A DNA stretch of 64,000 nt, from the NCBI GenBank assembly GCA_016584305.1, contig JACEEZ010003560.1:1-64000 (forward strand). The letters are read 5' to 3'. How positions within the stretch are numbered: position 1 is the stretch's first letter; each line of letters opens with the position of its first letter. Shown here piece by piece: positions 46,098 through 56,197 of the stretch. The DNA is from Chionoecetes opilio. Taxonomy: Eukaryota; Arthropoda; Malacostraca; Decapoda; Majidae. Position numbers and translations under genes: made by a program. The notes below the pieces were generated by a model. The model was not told the DNA's origin. It was given only the letters and a program-made list of their open reading frames with translations, and did no database searches.

Positions 46098-47272
46098 TAA
46101 TCCAGCCATCATTGGGGGCATATGCCGGGGGGCGCGGCGCCTCGCCCACCCTACGACGCCACTCCCGGGGGTCACCACGCGCGAGCTCCCATGCAGGCTG
46201 CCCTCCCATACCAAGCAGCTTTCGACAGGAACCATCAACTTGCCCCAGCCACGAGCCTTGTGGGCGCCCCCTTGGCCTCCTCCACGCCGGATTGTCTCTT
46301 ACAGATACAACCCGATGGGAAGGATCGGTTTCAGGGTAGCGTGCCACATGCCCATATAGCCGAAGTTGGCGCTGACGGACTATGCAGGTAATAGGACTCG
46401 ATTCAGTCTAAAAATGAAAACGCTGATTTGACACGTAATCATCCCAGCGATACCCCATGATTCTGCGAAGACACTTATTACCAAAGGCATTGATTCGTCT
46501 CTTCAAGTCACTATTTAGTGTCCATGTCTCACAACCATAGAGTAAGACAGGGATCACAAGCGACTTGAAGATCCGGATCTTTGTCCTTCTGCACAGGTAC
46601 CGACAACGCCAAATACTCCCGCTGAGCGAGACCATAACACCGTGGGCTATGCCAATCCGCCGTAAGACTTCTTGACGTGACCCGCCGTCATTATGGACTG
46701 CGCTACCAAGGTATGTAAAACTTTCCAAGATCTCAATGTCCTCGCCACACGCATGAACAGACTGTACTGCTTCATCTAGTAGGTCTCCAAACACCTGGAC
46801 CTTGGTCTTGAGCCAGGAGACCTCAAGTCCCAAAGGCTTTGCCTCCTCGTGCAGCGCCTCGAGAGCCATCACCAGGACCTCCAGCAACTCAGCAAAGATT
46901 ACTGCATCATCGGCAAAAACAAGATCAGTGATCTTGGTGTTGCCGACGGATGCTCCACAATCACTTTGATCTACAGCCTTGTCCAATACCCAGTCCATAC
47001 AAGCATTGAAAAGTGATGGGGCAAGGACGCACCCTTGCCTCACTCCTGTATTCACAGGAAAGAAGCTGGATACACCTGCCCCACACTTCACAGCACTCTC
47101 AGTCCCAGAATACAGACCAGTTATCAAACCAATAGTCCTTGCAGGAATACCTCGAGGTCGCAGAAGATCCCAAAGTGTCTCACGATGCACTGAGTTAAAC
47201 GCCTTCTTGAGATCAACATAGGCTGCAAGCATCCCCTGTCGAAACTCACGTCGGCGTTCCACCAGGACACGA
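46098..47272 (-). pseudogene. RTE-like LINE: RT and C-terminal domain, 5'-truncated
   Basis: Minus-strand RT from LVERRREFRQGMLAAYVDLKKAF (motif A) through NTGVRQGCVLAPSLFN (motif B), KITDLVFADDAVIFAE (motif C), SWLKTKVQVFG, SFTYLGSAVH and VLLYGCETWTLN to KCLRRIMGYRWDDYVSNQR. A stop and frame change near 46400 follow. The rest then reads RQRQLRLYGHVARYPETDP, AWRRPRGRP and RPPAYAPND, the end of RTE proteins. No N-terminal endonuclease is present: the copy is truncated at about 47272. AATAGTAAT occurs on both sides (near 46093 and 47284), a possible target duplication. The frame is otherwise clean over 290 codons, so the insertion may be fairly recent. Confidence 0.9.
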
Positions 47273-47582
47273 ATAGGTAATAAATAGTAATGCAAGTTAG
47301 TATTGATGTTAGAATTGATTACTGACTGACAATTGAACACTAATGGAAGGTCATTGTGTGTGTGTGTATTTATATAAGTATATAATACAGACATGAAGTA
47401 TCATAAGTAATCTTTTCAATCGCAATATCTTGAATCACACAGTTACTTATACCATGGCTCATCATAGGAATTCCTCCATGAAATTTTGACTAGAAAAATG
47501 CGCCCACTGTTCCCTTCATAATGAGATGCAGCTCTCATGTTAATAGATCTTTAGTCAGTGATGCCATGGAGTACAACCATGT
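47273..47582. other. Unassigned AT-rich sequence
   Basis: No gene seen. A short (GT)n lies near 47355. It precedes the 40-bp satellite that borders the last exon of the ABC transporter. Confidence 0.5.
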
Positions 47583-48171
47583 ACAATACCTACATCTACA
47601 ATACATCTTTCACAATTTTCCCATCTACAGTACATCTACAATACAGCTTTCACAATTTACCCATCTACAGTACATCTACAATACATCTGTTATAATTTAC
47701 CCATATACAGTACATCTACAATATATCTGTTATAATTTACCCATCTACAGTACATCTACAATACATCTGTTATAATTTACCCATCTACAGTACATCTACA
47801 CTACATCTGTTATAATTTACCAATCTACAGTACATCTACAATACATATGTTATAATTTACCCATCTACAGTACATCTACACTACATCTGTTATAATTTAC
47901 CAATCTACAGTACATCTACACTACATCTGTTATAATTTACCAATCTACAGTACATCTACAATACATATGTTATAATTTACCCATCTACAGTACATCTACA
48001 TTACATCTGTTATAATTTACCCATCTACAGTACATGTACAATAAACATCTGTTATAATTTACCCATCTACAGTACATGTACAATACATCTGTTATAATTT
48101 ACCCATCTACAGTACATCTACAATACATCTGTTATAATTTACCCATCTACAGTACATCTACAATATATCTG
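47583..48171. repeat. 40-bp satellite abutting the ABCC4-like stop codon
   Basis: About 14-15 units of TTATAATTTACCCATCTACA plus GTACATCTACAATACATCTG. Units vary by single bases (CTACA/TTACA, ACATCTG/ACATATG). The last unit runs without a break into the terminal coding exon: the exon's CTGTCACAGTTTACCC resembles the unit's CTGTTATAATTTACCC. It therefore forms the start of the 3' untranslated region on the minus strand. Confidence 0.9.
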
Positions 48172-48210
48172 TCACAGTTTACCCAGACTGCTTCTCTTCT
48201 GCAGGTAGGC
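48172..48210 (-). CDS. ABCC4: ABCC4-like terminal coding exon
   Basis: Thirteen codons, AYLQKRSSLGKL plus TGA. The acceptor reads TTTCTTTTCTCCCAG just before GCCTACCTG, and the phase (0) follows from the previous exon, which ends on a whole codon. In vertebrate ABCC4 a similar short aromatic/basic segment follows the same conserved region. The stop sits at 48174-48172, at the edge of the 40-bp satellite. The assignment rests on phase, acceptor and position; the peptide alone is too short to be diagnostic. Confidence 0.7.
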   Translation of the reverse strand, partial: AYLQKRSSLGKL

Positions 48211-48672
48211 CTGGGAGAAAAGAAATAAAAAGTTATATTATCATGCCCAGGACACAGCTCAGTAGTAAACAGCCAACATTTTATCAGACAGAGGACCTTG
48301 GATGACTCCTCACAAGTAAAAAAGATCTTGTTGCATATTCAAATAAATGTTAACACTTTACTTTGGAAACAAAACTACATAGTGGTTTTTTTTAATGAGG
48401 CGAAAATACCATTCTATCTTCAGGTCTCATGCTTAAAATGATGCCTATGTTTACCTGATACTATGGTTAACTATGATAAAATACAACTGAAATTAAGAAG
48501 AAGTGTAGTATTCCCTTCTCCTGGCATCAAATATCAGTCAGTAAGCAGCAAGGGGGCAGGATTTTTCACCTCGTAAAAAAAACCAGAGTATGTATAGGCT
48601 TCCATGATGGATTTATTTACCATAATCTATATTATGCCTTATCTAGGTTTCTTCGTTAGTAGAGACACTCAC
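48211..48672 (-). other. Last intron, no other feature seen
   Basis: 462 bp between the TAC|GTGAGT donor and the CTCCCAG acceptor. No repeat or ORF of note. Confidence 0.7.
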
Positions 48673-48783
48673 GTATTCAGCAATCTGCTGCAGCTGGCGG
48701 CAGGTGTTGTGGCCCGTCTGCTGGACCATGGACAGGAAGATGGAGTTCTTGTCTTGCAACAAATTGTGGGGCTCGTCAAACTC
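48673..48783 (-). CDS. ABCC4: ABCC4-like exon: C-terminus after NBD2
   Basis: 37 codons: EFDEPHNLLQDKNSIFLSMV, then QQTGHNTCRQLQQIAEY. The acceptor is TCTTGACAG and the donor is TAC|GTGAGTGTC. The EFDEPxxLLQ...SxFxxMVQQTG pattern is the conserved end of the second nucleotide-binding domain in ABCC transporters, matching ABCC4 closely. Both borders are phase 0, in agreement with the neighbours. The frame is intact. Confidence 0.9.
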
Positions 48784-48894
48784 CTGTCAAGACATCACAC
48801 ACACACCAGGATGTTAGCAGAGAAATAAACTTTTCTCTAAATGAAAGTGTTAATAATGTGAATTACCATGCATTTTATCTCATCCCCATACATG

Positions 48895-49065
48895 CTACAA
48901 AAATCAGATCTGGGGATGAATACTGCGGATACTTTGTTCATGCTTAAATTTACTACAGTTTTCTAGCCCTGAGTGTGTTAATGAGTGTAATGCCATGAGG
49001 CCTGAGCTGAGACCACAGGCTTCAGGTAATCCCAAGGAGAACACTAAACAAACCATTTTTTTTTT
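48895..49065. repeat. Intronic direct repeat, copy 1
   Basis: Contains AAATCAGATCTGGGGATGAATACTGCGGATAC, TTCATGCTTAAATTTACT and GAGACCACAGGCTTCA, all recurring at 50268-50440, and partly once more at 50466-50515. The pogo-like element and SINE lie between the copies, so an old intron duplication (or a dispersed repeat) predates them. Confidence 0.65.
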
Positions 49066-49074
49066 TTTGATATA

Positions 49075-49936
49075 CACTCAAACCTCGTTTTCCCGGACTA
49101 ATAGGGGGGGAGCACTGGTCCGGAAACTGCAAAGGTCCGGGAATCGCAACAGTCCGATGCCATTACCCACCCCCGTACGTTTATCCTACTCTAATATTTA
49201 CTGTCCGGCAACCACTAATATCAACAACCCCGCCGTGGACTTATACGTCCGCTGAGCATGCTGCCACCTGGCAGAAGGCAGCAAAAAGTGTTCAAGTCTC
49301 GATCAACGTTCCTGCACCAAGGGCAGTGGGGGTCAGGGGACTAGCTGAGGCAGTGCAGGTGAACCGTGAGTGTCGTGTGCCTAAATGTAAATAATACGAC
49401 CGCTGAGCATGCTGCCACCTGGCGGGAGGCAGCAGAAAGTATTCAATAGTCTCAAGAGACGTTCCTGCACCAGGGGCAGTGGGGGTCAGGGGACTATCGG
49501 AGGCGGTGCAGGTGAACCGTGACTGTCGTGTGCCCAAATGTAAACAATACGACCGCTGAGCATGCTGCCACCTGGCGGGAGGCAGAAGAAAGTGTTCAAT
49601 AGTCTCAGAGATGTTTCTGCACCAGGGGCAGTGGGAGTCAGGGGACTGACGGAGGCGGTGCAGGTGAACTGTGAGTGTCGTGTACCCAAATGTAAACAAT
49701 ACGACCGCTGAGCATGCTGCCACCTGGCGGGAGGCGCGGACACTCACCAGGGGTGACAGGAGACGCTCGGACCGCCGGATAACTTTATCAATTTACGAAC
49801 AGGACCAGGCATTTCAACGTAAAAAAAAAAAAAAAAAAAAAATTGTCCGGGACTCTGACATATCCCCGGACCTCGGATTTTGTCCGGCAAATCCGATATC
49901 CGGGAAAAGGAGGTCCGGGAAATCGAGGTTTGTGTG
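49075..49936. mobile_element. pogo/Tigger-like TIR element with internal tandem repeat
   Basis: 862 bp. The ends are inverted copies starting CACWCAAACCTCGWTTTCCC and flanked by TA on both sides (49073-49074 and 49937-49938). A TCCGG-rich subterminal zone is present on each side. Terminal CAAACCTCG and a TA target are typical of pogo/Tigger members of the Tc1-mariner superfamily. There is no transposase; the middle is occupied by a 152-bp tandem repeat and a poly(A) run at 49820-49842. Confidence 0.8.
49251..49745 (-). repeat. 152-bp tandem repeat derived from a LINE C-terminus
   Basis: Units start (GCTGAGCATGCTGCCACCTG) at 49251, 49402, 49555 and 49707. On the minus strand one frame of a unit reads LTVHLHRLRQSPDSHCPWCR, then NISETIEHFLL. 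This resembles the CxxC-x-ETxEHxLLxCP C-terminal zinc motif found in R1/I/Jockey-type LINE proteins. Because the period is not always a multiple of three, the frame alternates between units. Confidence 0.75.
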
Positions 49937-49950
49937 TACTACATATGGGT

Positions 49951-50240
49951 ACTCCGTAGTGTACGGGTAGCACGCTCGGTTCACAACCGAGAAGTCCCGG
50001 GTTCGATCCCCGGGCGGAGCGGAAACAGTTGGGCTGTTTCCTTAAAAACCCGAGCCCCTGTCCACCCAGCAGTGAATGGGTACCGGGTGTTAGCCGGGGG
50101 TTTGCAACCCGCCTCCCGGGGTGCTGGCTTCGGCCAACACTATAAGCACTAGCAGACAGCTCTCTAGGGGTAGTCTGTGAGAGAGCTGTCTGGTTACAGT
50201 GGAGATCCATCTCAGCTGCGTCGATAACTGACAAAATTCT
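49951..50240 (+). repeat. tRNA-derived SINE
   Basis: A tRNA-like head at 49951-50020 has an A-box-like TAGTGTACGGGTAGCACGC, a CTCGG-TTCACAA-CCGAG anticodon arm (CAC, Val-type), a T arm GTCCCGGGTTCGATCCCCGG, and an acceptor pairing GCGGAGC with ACTCCGT apart from one mismatch. There is no CCA and a 220-bp body follows, ending CAGCTGCGTCGATAACTG. The 3' part recurs at 42825-42922 on the other strand. It sits 12 bp after the pogo-like element. A pol III internal promoter is likely; a working tRNA gene is not. Confidence 0.8.
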
Positions 50241-50267
50241 TCAGACAAAAACAAAACAAAACTAATA

Positions 50268-50694
<427 letters not shown>

Positions 50695-50995
50695 CTACTG
50701 TACACTGCTGTGATGTTATTCCCAAACTAAATTGTCCCACCCTTCTTTCTGCAATCTCTTACTGTCTTCTTTATAGGGACTGACAGCTAGTGGACTTTTT
50801 ATTACATATATTTTTTTGCCCATGGATAGTTTTCTTGGATGTAAAAAAAAATACATATGTTCTAGTTAATGCTCTCATACTGAATAACTAGATAACAGTG
50901 AAGCCTTTAGGTGGCATGCAATTGAGAATCATCAGACATCTTACAGCCAGGTGTTGATAATGGTACACTCTCCCCGCCAGTTTAAGGTCACCCAC

Positions 50996-51168
50996 CTGAG
51001 GTCAATGTTGGCCAACGCCTCGTCCAGGATGAGGACGCGCTTGTGCCTGAGGATGGCCCGGGCCAGACACAGCAGTTGGCGCTGGCCCACACTCAGGTTG
51101 TGGCCGCCCTCCGCAAGCTCTGCGCTCAGGCCGCCCTCCATCACCTGGACCACACTCTTCAGCTGAAC
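50996..51168 (-). CDS. ABCC4: ABCC4-like exon: signature motif and Walker B of NBD2
   Basis: 173 nt, acceptor CTTGTCACAG before GTTCAG, donor CTCAG|GTGGGT. It reads [20 protein letters not shown], then [20 protein letters not shown], then [23 protein letters not shown] is the ABC signature; VLILDE is Walker B with the catalytic glutamate. DEALAN replaces the usual DEATAN, a conservative-looking change next to the glutamate. AxID is the D-loop. VQLK at the start is where vertebrate ABCC4 has the same word, which is the strongest hint for the subfamily. The next upstream exon (Walker A, Q-loop) is not seen. Confidence 0.93.
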
Positions 51169-51390
51169 CTGTGACAAGACAGAGACTGATGTGTAAATGT
51201 TCTGCTGTGCACATACAACCATATGTTCCTCTATGTGAATTCAAACATTGGCTCAAACCACAACGTCCCTTCTAGTGAAACAAACCAACACTTGTTCACA
51301 TGTAAACAAATACAGGTAGATTCAGGTAACATATATACATTCTCCTGTACAAGCCTGTAACACAAGCCACCTTATGACTGTTATGTGTTT

Positions 51391-51418
51391 GTAATCTATA
51401 ATAATATAAGCGAAAGTG

Positions 51419-51457
<39 letters not shown>

Positions 51458-51828
51458 GTGTGTGTGTGTGTGTGTGTGGTATAGGTTCCGCCCCCCGTGG
51501 CGCAATCACCTCATATAGCACATTTTTGGAACCGGGTTGACCAGGGGAAGGTCATAAGCCCACTTATGAGATGATTCGATCACTTTTTTTTCTTTTTTTT
51601 TAGCAGCCTATTAGCGATAATTGTGAAAAAAAAGTGGGTTGCGAGAATTGAGGAAACCTTGATGTAGGGTGATGGGTAATGGGTGAGTGAATGGGTGGGG
51701 TGATGGGTAATAGGTGTGGGGTGATGGGTGAGTGAATGGGGGGGGGGTGATGGGTTGGGGGTGATGGGTGATGGGTGAGGGAATAGGTGGGGGGTGATGG
51801 GTAATCTATAATAATATAAGCGAAAGTG

Positions 51829-51883
<55 letters not shown>

Positions 51884-52275
51884 GTGTGTGTGTGTGTGTG
51901 TGTGGTATAGGTTCCGCCCCCCGTGGCGCAATCACCTCATATGGCACATTTTTGGAACCGGGTTGACCAGGGGAAGGTCATAAGCCCACTTATGAGATGA
52001 TTCGATCACTTTTTTTTTCTTTCTTTTTTTTAGCAGCCTATTAGCGATAATTGTGAAAAAAAAAGTGGGTTGCGAGAATTGAGGAAACCTTGATGTAGGG
52101 TGATGGGTAATGGGTGAGTGAATGGGTGGGGTGATGGGTAATGGGTGTGGGGTGATGGGTGAGTGAATGGGTGGGGGGTGATGGGTTGGGGGTTGATGGG
52201 TGATGGGTGAGGGATTAGGTGGGGGGGGGATGGGGTAATGGTAAATATAAGCGAAAGTGTGTCTGTCTGTCTGTC

Positions 52276-52319
<44 letters not shown>

Positions 52320-52681
52320 TGGTATAGGTTCCGCCCCCCGTGGCGCAATCACCTCATATGGCACATTTTTGGAACCGGGTTAACCAGGGGAAGGTTTTAA
52401 GCCCAATTATGAGATGATCCGATCACTTTTTTTTTTTTAGCAGCCTATTAGCGATAATTGTGAAAAAAAAAGTGGGGGTGCGAGAATTGAGGAAACCTTG
52501 ATGTAGGGTGATGGGTATTGGGTGAGTGAATGGGTGGGGTGATGGGTAATGGGTGTGGGGTGATGGGTGAGTGAATGGGTGGGGGTGATGGGTTGGGGGT
52601 GATGGGTGATGGGTGAGGGAATAGATGGGGGGTGATGGGTAATGGTAAATATAAGCGAAAGTGTGTCTGTCTGTCTGTCTG

Positions 52682-52712
<31 letters not shown>

Positions 52713-53150
52713 CTGATATAGGTTCCGCCCCCCGTGGGGCAATCACCTCATATGGCACATTTTTGGAACCGGGTTGACCAGGGGAAGGTTTTAAGCCCAA
52801 TTATGAGATGATCCGATCGCTTCTTTTTTTTTTAGCAGCCTATTAGCGATAATTGTGAAAAAAAAGGGGGTTGCGAGAATTGAGGAAACCTTGATGTAGG
52901 GTGATGGGTATTGGGTGAGTGAATGGGTGGGGTGATGGGTGATGGGTGAGTGAATGGGTGGGGGGTGATGGGTTGGGGGTGATGGGTGATGGGTGAGGGA
53001 ATAGGTGAGGGGTGATGGGTAATGGGTGAGTGAATGGGTGTGTAGTGATGGGTAATGGGTGAGTGAATGGGTGGGGGGTGATGGGTAATGGGTGAGTGAA
53101 TGGGTGGGGGGTGATGGGTAATGGGTGAGTGAATGGGGGGGAGTAATACA
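51391..53150. repeat. Composite macrosatellite, four units of about 400-430 bp
   Basis: Each unit runs ATATAAGCGAAAGTG, (GTCT)n, (GT)n, a unique core (GGTTCCGCCCCCCGTGGCGC ... GAACCGGGTTGACCAGGGG ... ATGAGATGAT), poly(T), CAGCCTATTAGCGATAATTG, GAGGAAACCTTGATGTAGGG, then a (GGTGATGGGTAATGGGTGAG)n-like minisatellite. CGAAAG marks are at 51411, 51821, 52252 and 52655. The last minisatellite is expanded to 53150. Minus-strand His/Pro/Thr/Ser-rich frames are compositional. Confidence 0.9.
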
Positions 53151-53688
53151 TACATTTCTACATCCATGATTTCAGGAAAGTTAGAAGGGGCTATCTGGAG
53201 AGTCCGTGTTTGGTGGGCCCACCACCAATAGCCCTCCGCAGGAGCTAGCCAAAAAGTCCGCCCGGAGGGCGGCTTTGCGGCTAGTGCCTACATAAAAGGG
53301 ACACTCATTCTATAGCAGACCATCTGTATTTGGTGTTGGCAGAAGCTGCATTCAACCCAGCCGTGAGGTGACAGGGACTTGCTGTGCTGAGAAGGCGCTG
53401 AAGTGAAGACTCGTAAACAAAAATTATCAGGTGGAGGAAAGGCCCCATACAAAATGAGACACAAATCCATTATGTATCTCCTCTGACTGATACTCTCATT
53501 GAGCCCAACAATATATAATTACTTGGTTTTCAAAGTCCTACCATTCAAAGTAAAGAATCTATGTCCATGTATAAGAGAACCCTCGGTGAATAATAACCTT
53601 TATTCCCCACCCTACCTCTCCCACACCATAGGAGGACATAAGACTCCCTACACAACGCAAATATTCTATGATTCAAATATCCTCTGTA
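53151..53688 (-). other. Intron sequence, nothing recognised
   Basis: No exon with a splice pair was found on the minus strand. GTCCGCCCGGAGGGCGGC at 53256-53273 contains an inverted GCCCGGAGGGC-like stem. Confidence 0.5.
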
Positions 53689-53692
53689 TTAA

Positions 53693-53821
53693 CCCCTTGA
53701 GGAGCAGAACATAATTTCCATTGTAATTTGGGTACCATAAGACAATTTTTAGTGACTATAAGCAATATTTTATAGCTATGACCTGTTAGTATCCTTTCCA
53801 TGGTTATTGGGGGGGAAAGGG
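53693..53821 (+). mobile_element. piggyBac-like MITE, copy 2 (cut by the gap)
   Basis: TTAA at 53689-53692, then CCCCTTGAGGAGCAGAACAT and text matching 62806-62920 (AATTTCCATTGTAAT, GGGTACCAT, ATAGCTATGACCTGTT). The right part runs into the N gap. Confidence 0.7.
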
Positions 53822-54705
53822 NNNNNNNNNNNNNNNNNNNNNNNNNNNNNNNNNNNNNNNNNNNNNNNNNNNNNNNNNNNNNNNNNNNNNNNNNNNNNNN
53901 NNNNNNNNNNNNNNNNNNNNNNNNNNNNNNNNNNNNNNNNNNNNNNNNNNNNNNNNNNNNNNNNNNNNNNNNNNNNNNNNNNNNNNNNNNNNNNNNNNNN
54001 NNNNNNNNNNNNNNNNNNNNNNNNNNNNNNNNNNNNNNNNNNNNNNNNNNNNNNNNNNNNNNNNNNNNNNNNNNNNNNNNNNNNNNNNNNNNNNNNNNNN
54101 NNNNNNNNNNNNNNNNNNNNNNNNNNNNNNNNNNNNNNNNNNNNNNNNNNNNNNNNNNNNNNNNNNNNNNNNNNNNNNNNNNNNNNNNNNNNNNNNNNNN
54201 NNNNNNNNNNNNNNNNNNNNNNNNNNNNNNNNNNNNNNNNNNNNNNNNNNNNNNNNNNNNNNNNNNNNNNNNNNNNNNNNNNNNNNNNNNNNNNNNNNNN
54301 NNNNNNNNNNNNNNNNNNNNNNNNNNNNNNNNNNNNNNNNNNNNNNNNNNNNNNNNNNNNNNNNNNNNNNNNNNNNNNNNNNNNNNNNNNNNNNNNNNNN
54401 NNNNNNNNNNNNNNNNNNNNNNNNNNNNNNNNNNNNNNNNNNNNNNNNNNNNNNNNNNNNNNNNNNNNNNNNNNNNNNNNNNNNNNNNNNNNNNNNNNNN
54501 NNNNNNNNNNNNNNNNNNNNNNNNNNNNNNNNNNNNNNNNNNNNNNNNNNNNNNNNNNNNNNNNNNNNNNNNNNNNNNNNNNNNNNNNNNNNNNNNNNNN
54601 NNNNNNNNNNNNNNNNNNNNNNNNNNNNNNNNNNNNNNNNNNNNNNNNNNNNNNNNNNNNNNNNNNNNNNNNNNNNNNNNNNNNNNNNNNNNNNNNNNNN
54701 NNNNN
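53822..54705. other. Assembly gap (884 N)
   Basis: Unknown bases. Frames spanning it are meaningless. By position it should contain the ABCC4-like Walker A and Q-loop exons, since the exon ending just before Walker A is at 54789-54903 and the next visible one starts with VQLK at 51168. Confidence 0.95.
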
Positions 54706-54788
54706 TTTGATGAAAATAAGGAAAAGGATAACTGTAAAGCAAGGAAGTTTCTACAAACGCTATCGCATGCCCTCGATATCTGCCTCAC

Positions 54789-54903
54789 CTTTTCCCCGCC
54801 CTTGATGCAGAAGGTGAGTGTTTAGACGGGGCCTCGTGGCCTGTACTGCAACACATCCTCAAGGAGATCACGCCAAGCTCAGCCACTCGGGCTGGCGTCT
54901 TTT
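54789..54903 (-). pseudogene. ABCC4: ABCC4-like exon before Walker A, frame broken by small indels
   Basis: The acceptor is ATTTCCTCCCCAG, the donor is GAAAAG|GTGAGG. The 3' part reads LTFCIKGGEK in clear frame, the strand that leads into the Walker A loop in ABCC4-type domains. Going upstream, the words VLQYRPRGPV (one frame) and RRQPEWLSL (another) fit the A-loop and preceding linker. About five missing bases, each in a short homopolymer or doublet, would explain the frame changes. I therefore read it as a real exon with consensus errors near the gap edge, though a true pseudogene is possible. The aromatic A-loop residue that stacks on ATP would be the Y of LQY. Confidence 0.7.
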
Positions 54904-54947
54904 CTGGGGAGGAAATAATTTGAATACTTTTTATATAATTTTAAATC

Positions 54948-55141
54948 TATCTATCTATCTATCTATTACTTATCCATCTATCTATCTATTCTTCATCCAT
55001 CTATCTATCTATCTATCTATTCTTTATCCATCTATCTATCTATCATCTATATCGATCTATATCTTTACCATCATCTTATCAAATTCTATCTATCTATCTA
55101 TCTATCTATTCTTTATCCATCTATGTATCTATTCTTTATCC

Positions 55142-55175
<34 letters not shown>

Positions 55176-55184
55176 TCTTTATCC

Positions 55185-55219
<35 letters not shown>

Positions 55220-55440
55220 CATCTATTCTTTATCCATCTATCTATCTATTCTTTATCCATCTATATCTATCTATCTATTCTTGATATATCTATCCATCTA
55301 TCTATCTATATATCTATCTATTCTTTATCCATCTATCTATCTATTCTTTATCCATCTATATCTATCTATCTATACTTGATCTATCTATCCATCTACCTAT
55401 TCTTGATCTATCTATCCATTTATCTATGTAATCTAATCCT
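54948..55440. repeat. (CTAT)n microsatellite
   Basis: About 490 bases of TATC repeats interrupted by CTTTATCCATC words. Gives a long spurious isoleucine/serine/tyrosine-rich frame on plus. Confidence 0.9.
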
Positions 55441-55464
55441 ACTTTATCTTCTTCTCTACCTATT

Positions 55465-55662
55465 CTTTATCCACTCTCTCTCTCCTCTTCTCTCCCCCAT
55501 CTCTCTCTCTCTCTTCTCGTCCTCTCCCTCTCCTCTCTCTCTCCTCTCTTCTCTCTACTCTCTCCTCTCTCTCCTTCCTCTCTCTTCTCCCCTCTCTCTT
55601 CTCCTCCTCTCCGTCTCTCTTCTCCTCCTCTCTCTCTCTCTCTCTCTCCTCTCTTCTCTCTC

Positions 55663-55698
<36 letters not shown>

Positions 55699-55738
55699 CT
55701 CTCTCCCTCTCTCCTCATCTTCTCTCTCCCCTCTCTTT

Positions 55739-55773
<35 letters not shown>

Positions 55774-56010
55774 CTCTCTCTCTCCTCTCTCTCCCTCTCT
55801 CCCTCTCTCCCTCCCCTCCTCTCTCGTCCCCCCTCCTCCCCCCTCCTCTCCCTCACCTCCCTCCCTCCTCCCTTCTCTCTCCCTCCCTCCCTCCCTCCCT
55901 CCCTCCCTCCTCCTCCCTCCCTCCCTCCCTCCCCCCTCTCGCCCTCCCCCTCTCTCCCTCTCGTCTCTCTCCCCTTCTCTCTCTCTCATTCTCTCGTCTC
56001 TCTCTTCTCG

Positions 56011-56060
<50 letters not shown>

Positions 56061-56165
56061 CTCTATCTCTCTCTCTCCTCTCTCCTCTCTCTCCTCCTCT
56101 CGCCCCTCTCTCCTCTCTCTCTCGTCTTTTTCTCTCTCTCTCTCTCCGCTCTCTCTCCTCTCTCT

Positions 56166-56197
<32 letters not shown>

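Noticed and set aside
46067..46391. Plus-strand frames over the RTE C-terminus
   Set aside because: Antisense to the RTE frame encoding AWRRPRGRP and RPPAYAPND, which is the recognisable one.
47583..48171. CRISPR-like array
   Set aside because: Units are contiguous 40-bp near-identical repeats without distinct spacers, in a eukaryotic gene's 3' end.
49951..50020. Functional tRNA-Val(CAC) gene
   Set aside because: The fold is good, but it has an acceptor mismatch and is followed by a SINE body whose 3' part recurs elsewhere, so it is a SINE head.
53288..53470. A transporter exon in the 53-kb intron
   Set aside because: The minus frame (LILYGAFPPPDNFCL) has no ABCC-like words and no matching splice pair.
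53673..54825. Open frames of 312-371 codons across this stretch on both strands
   Set aside because: They consist mostly of the 884 unknown bases of the gap; the flanking codons do not form one gene.
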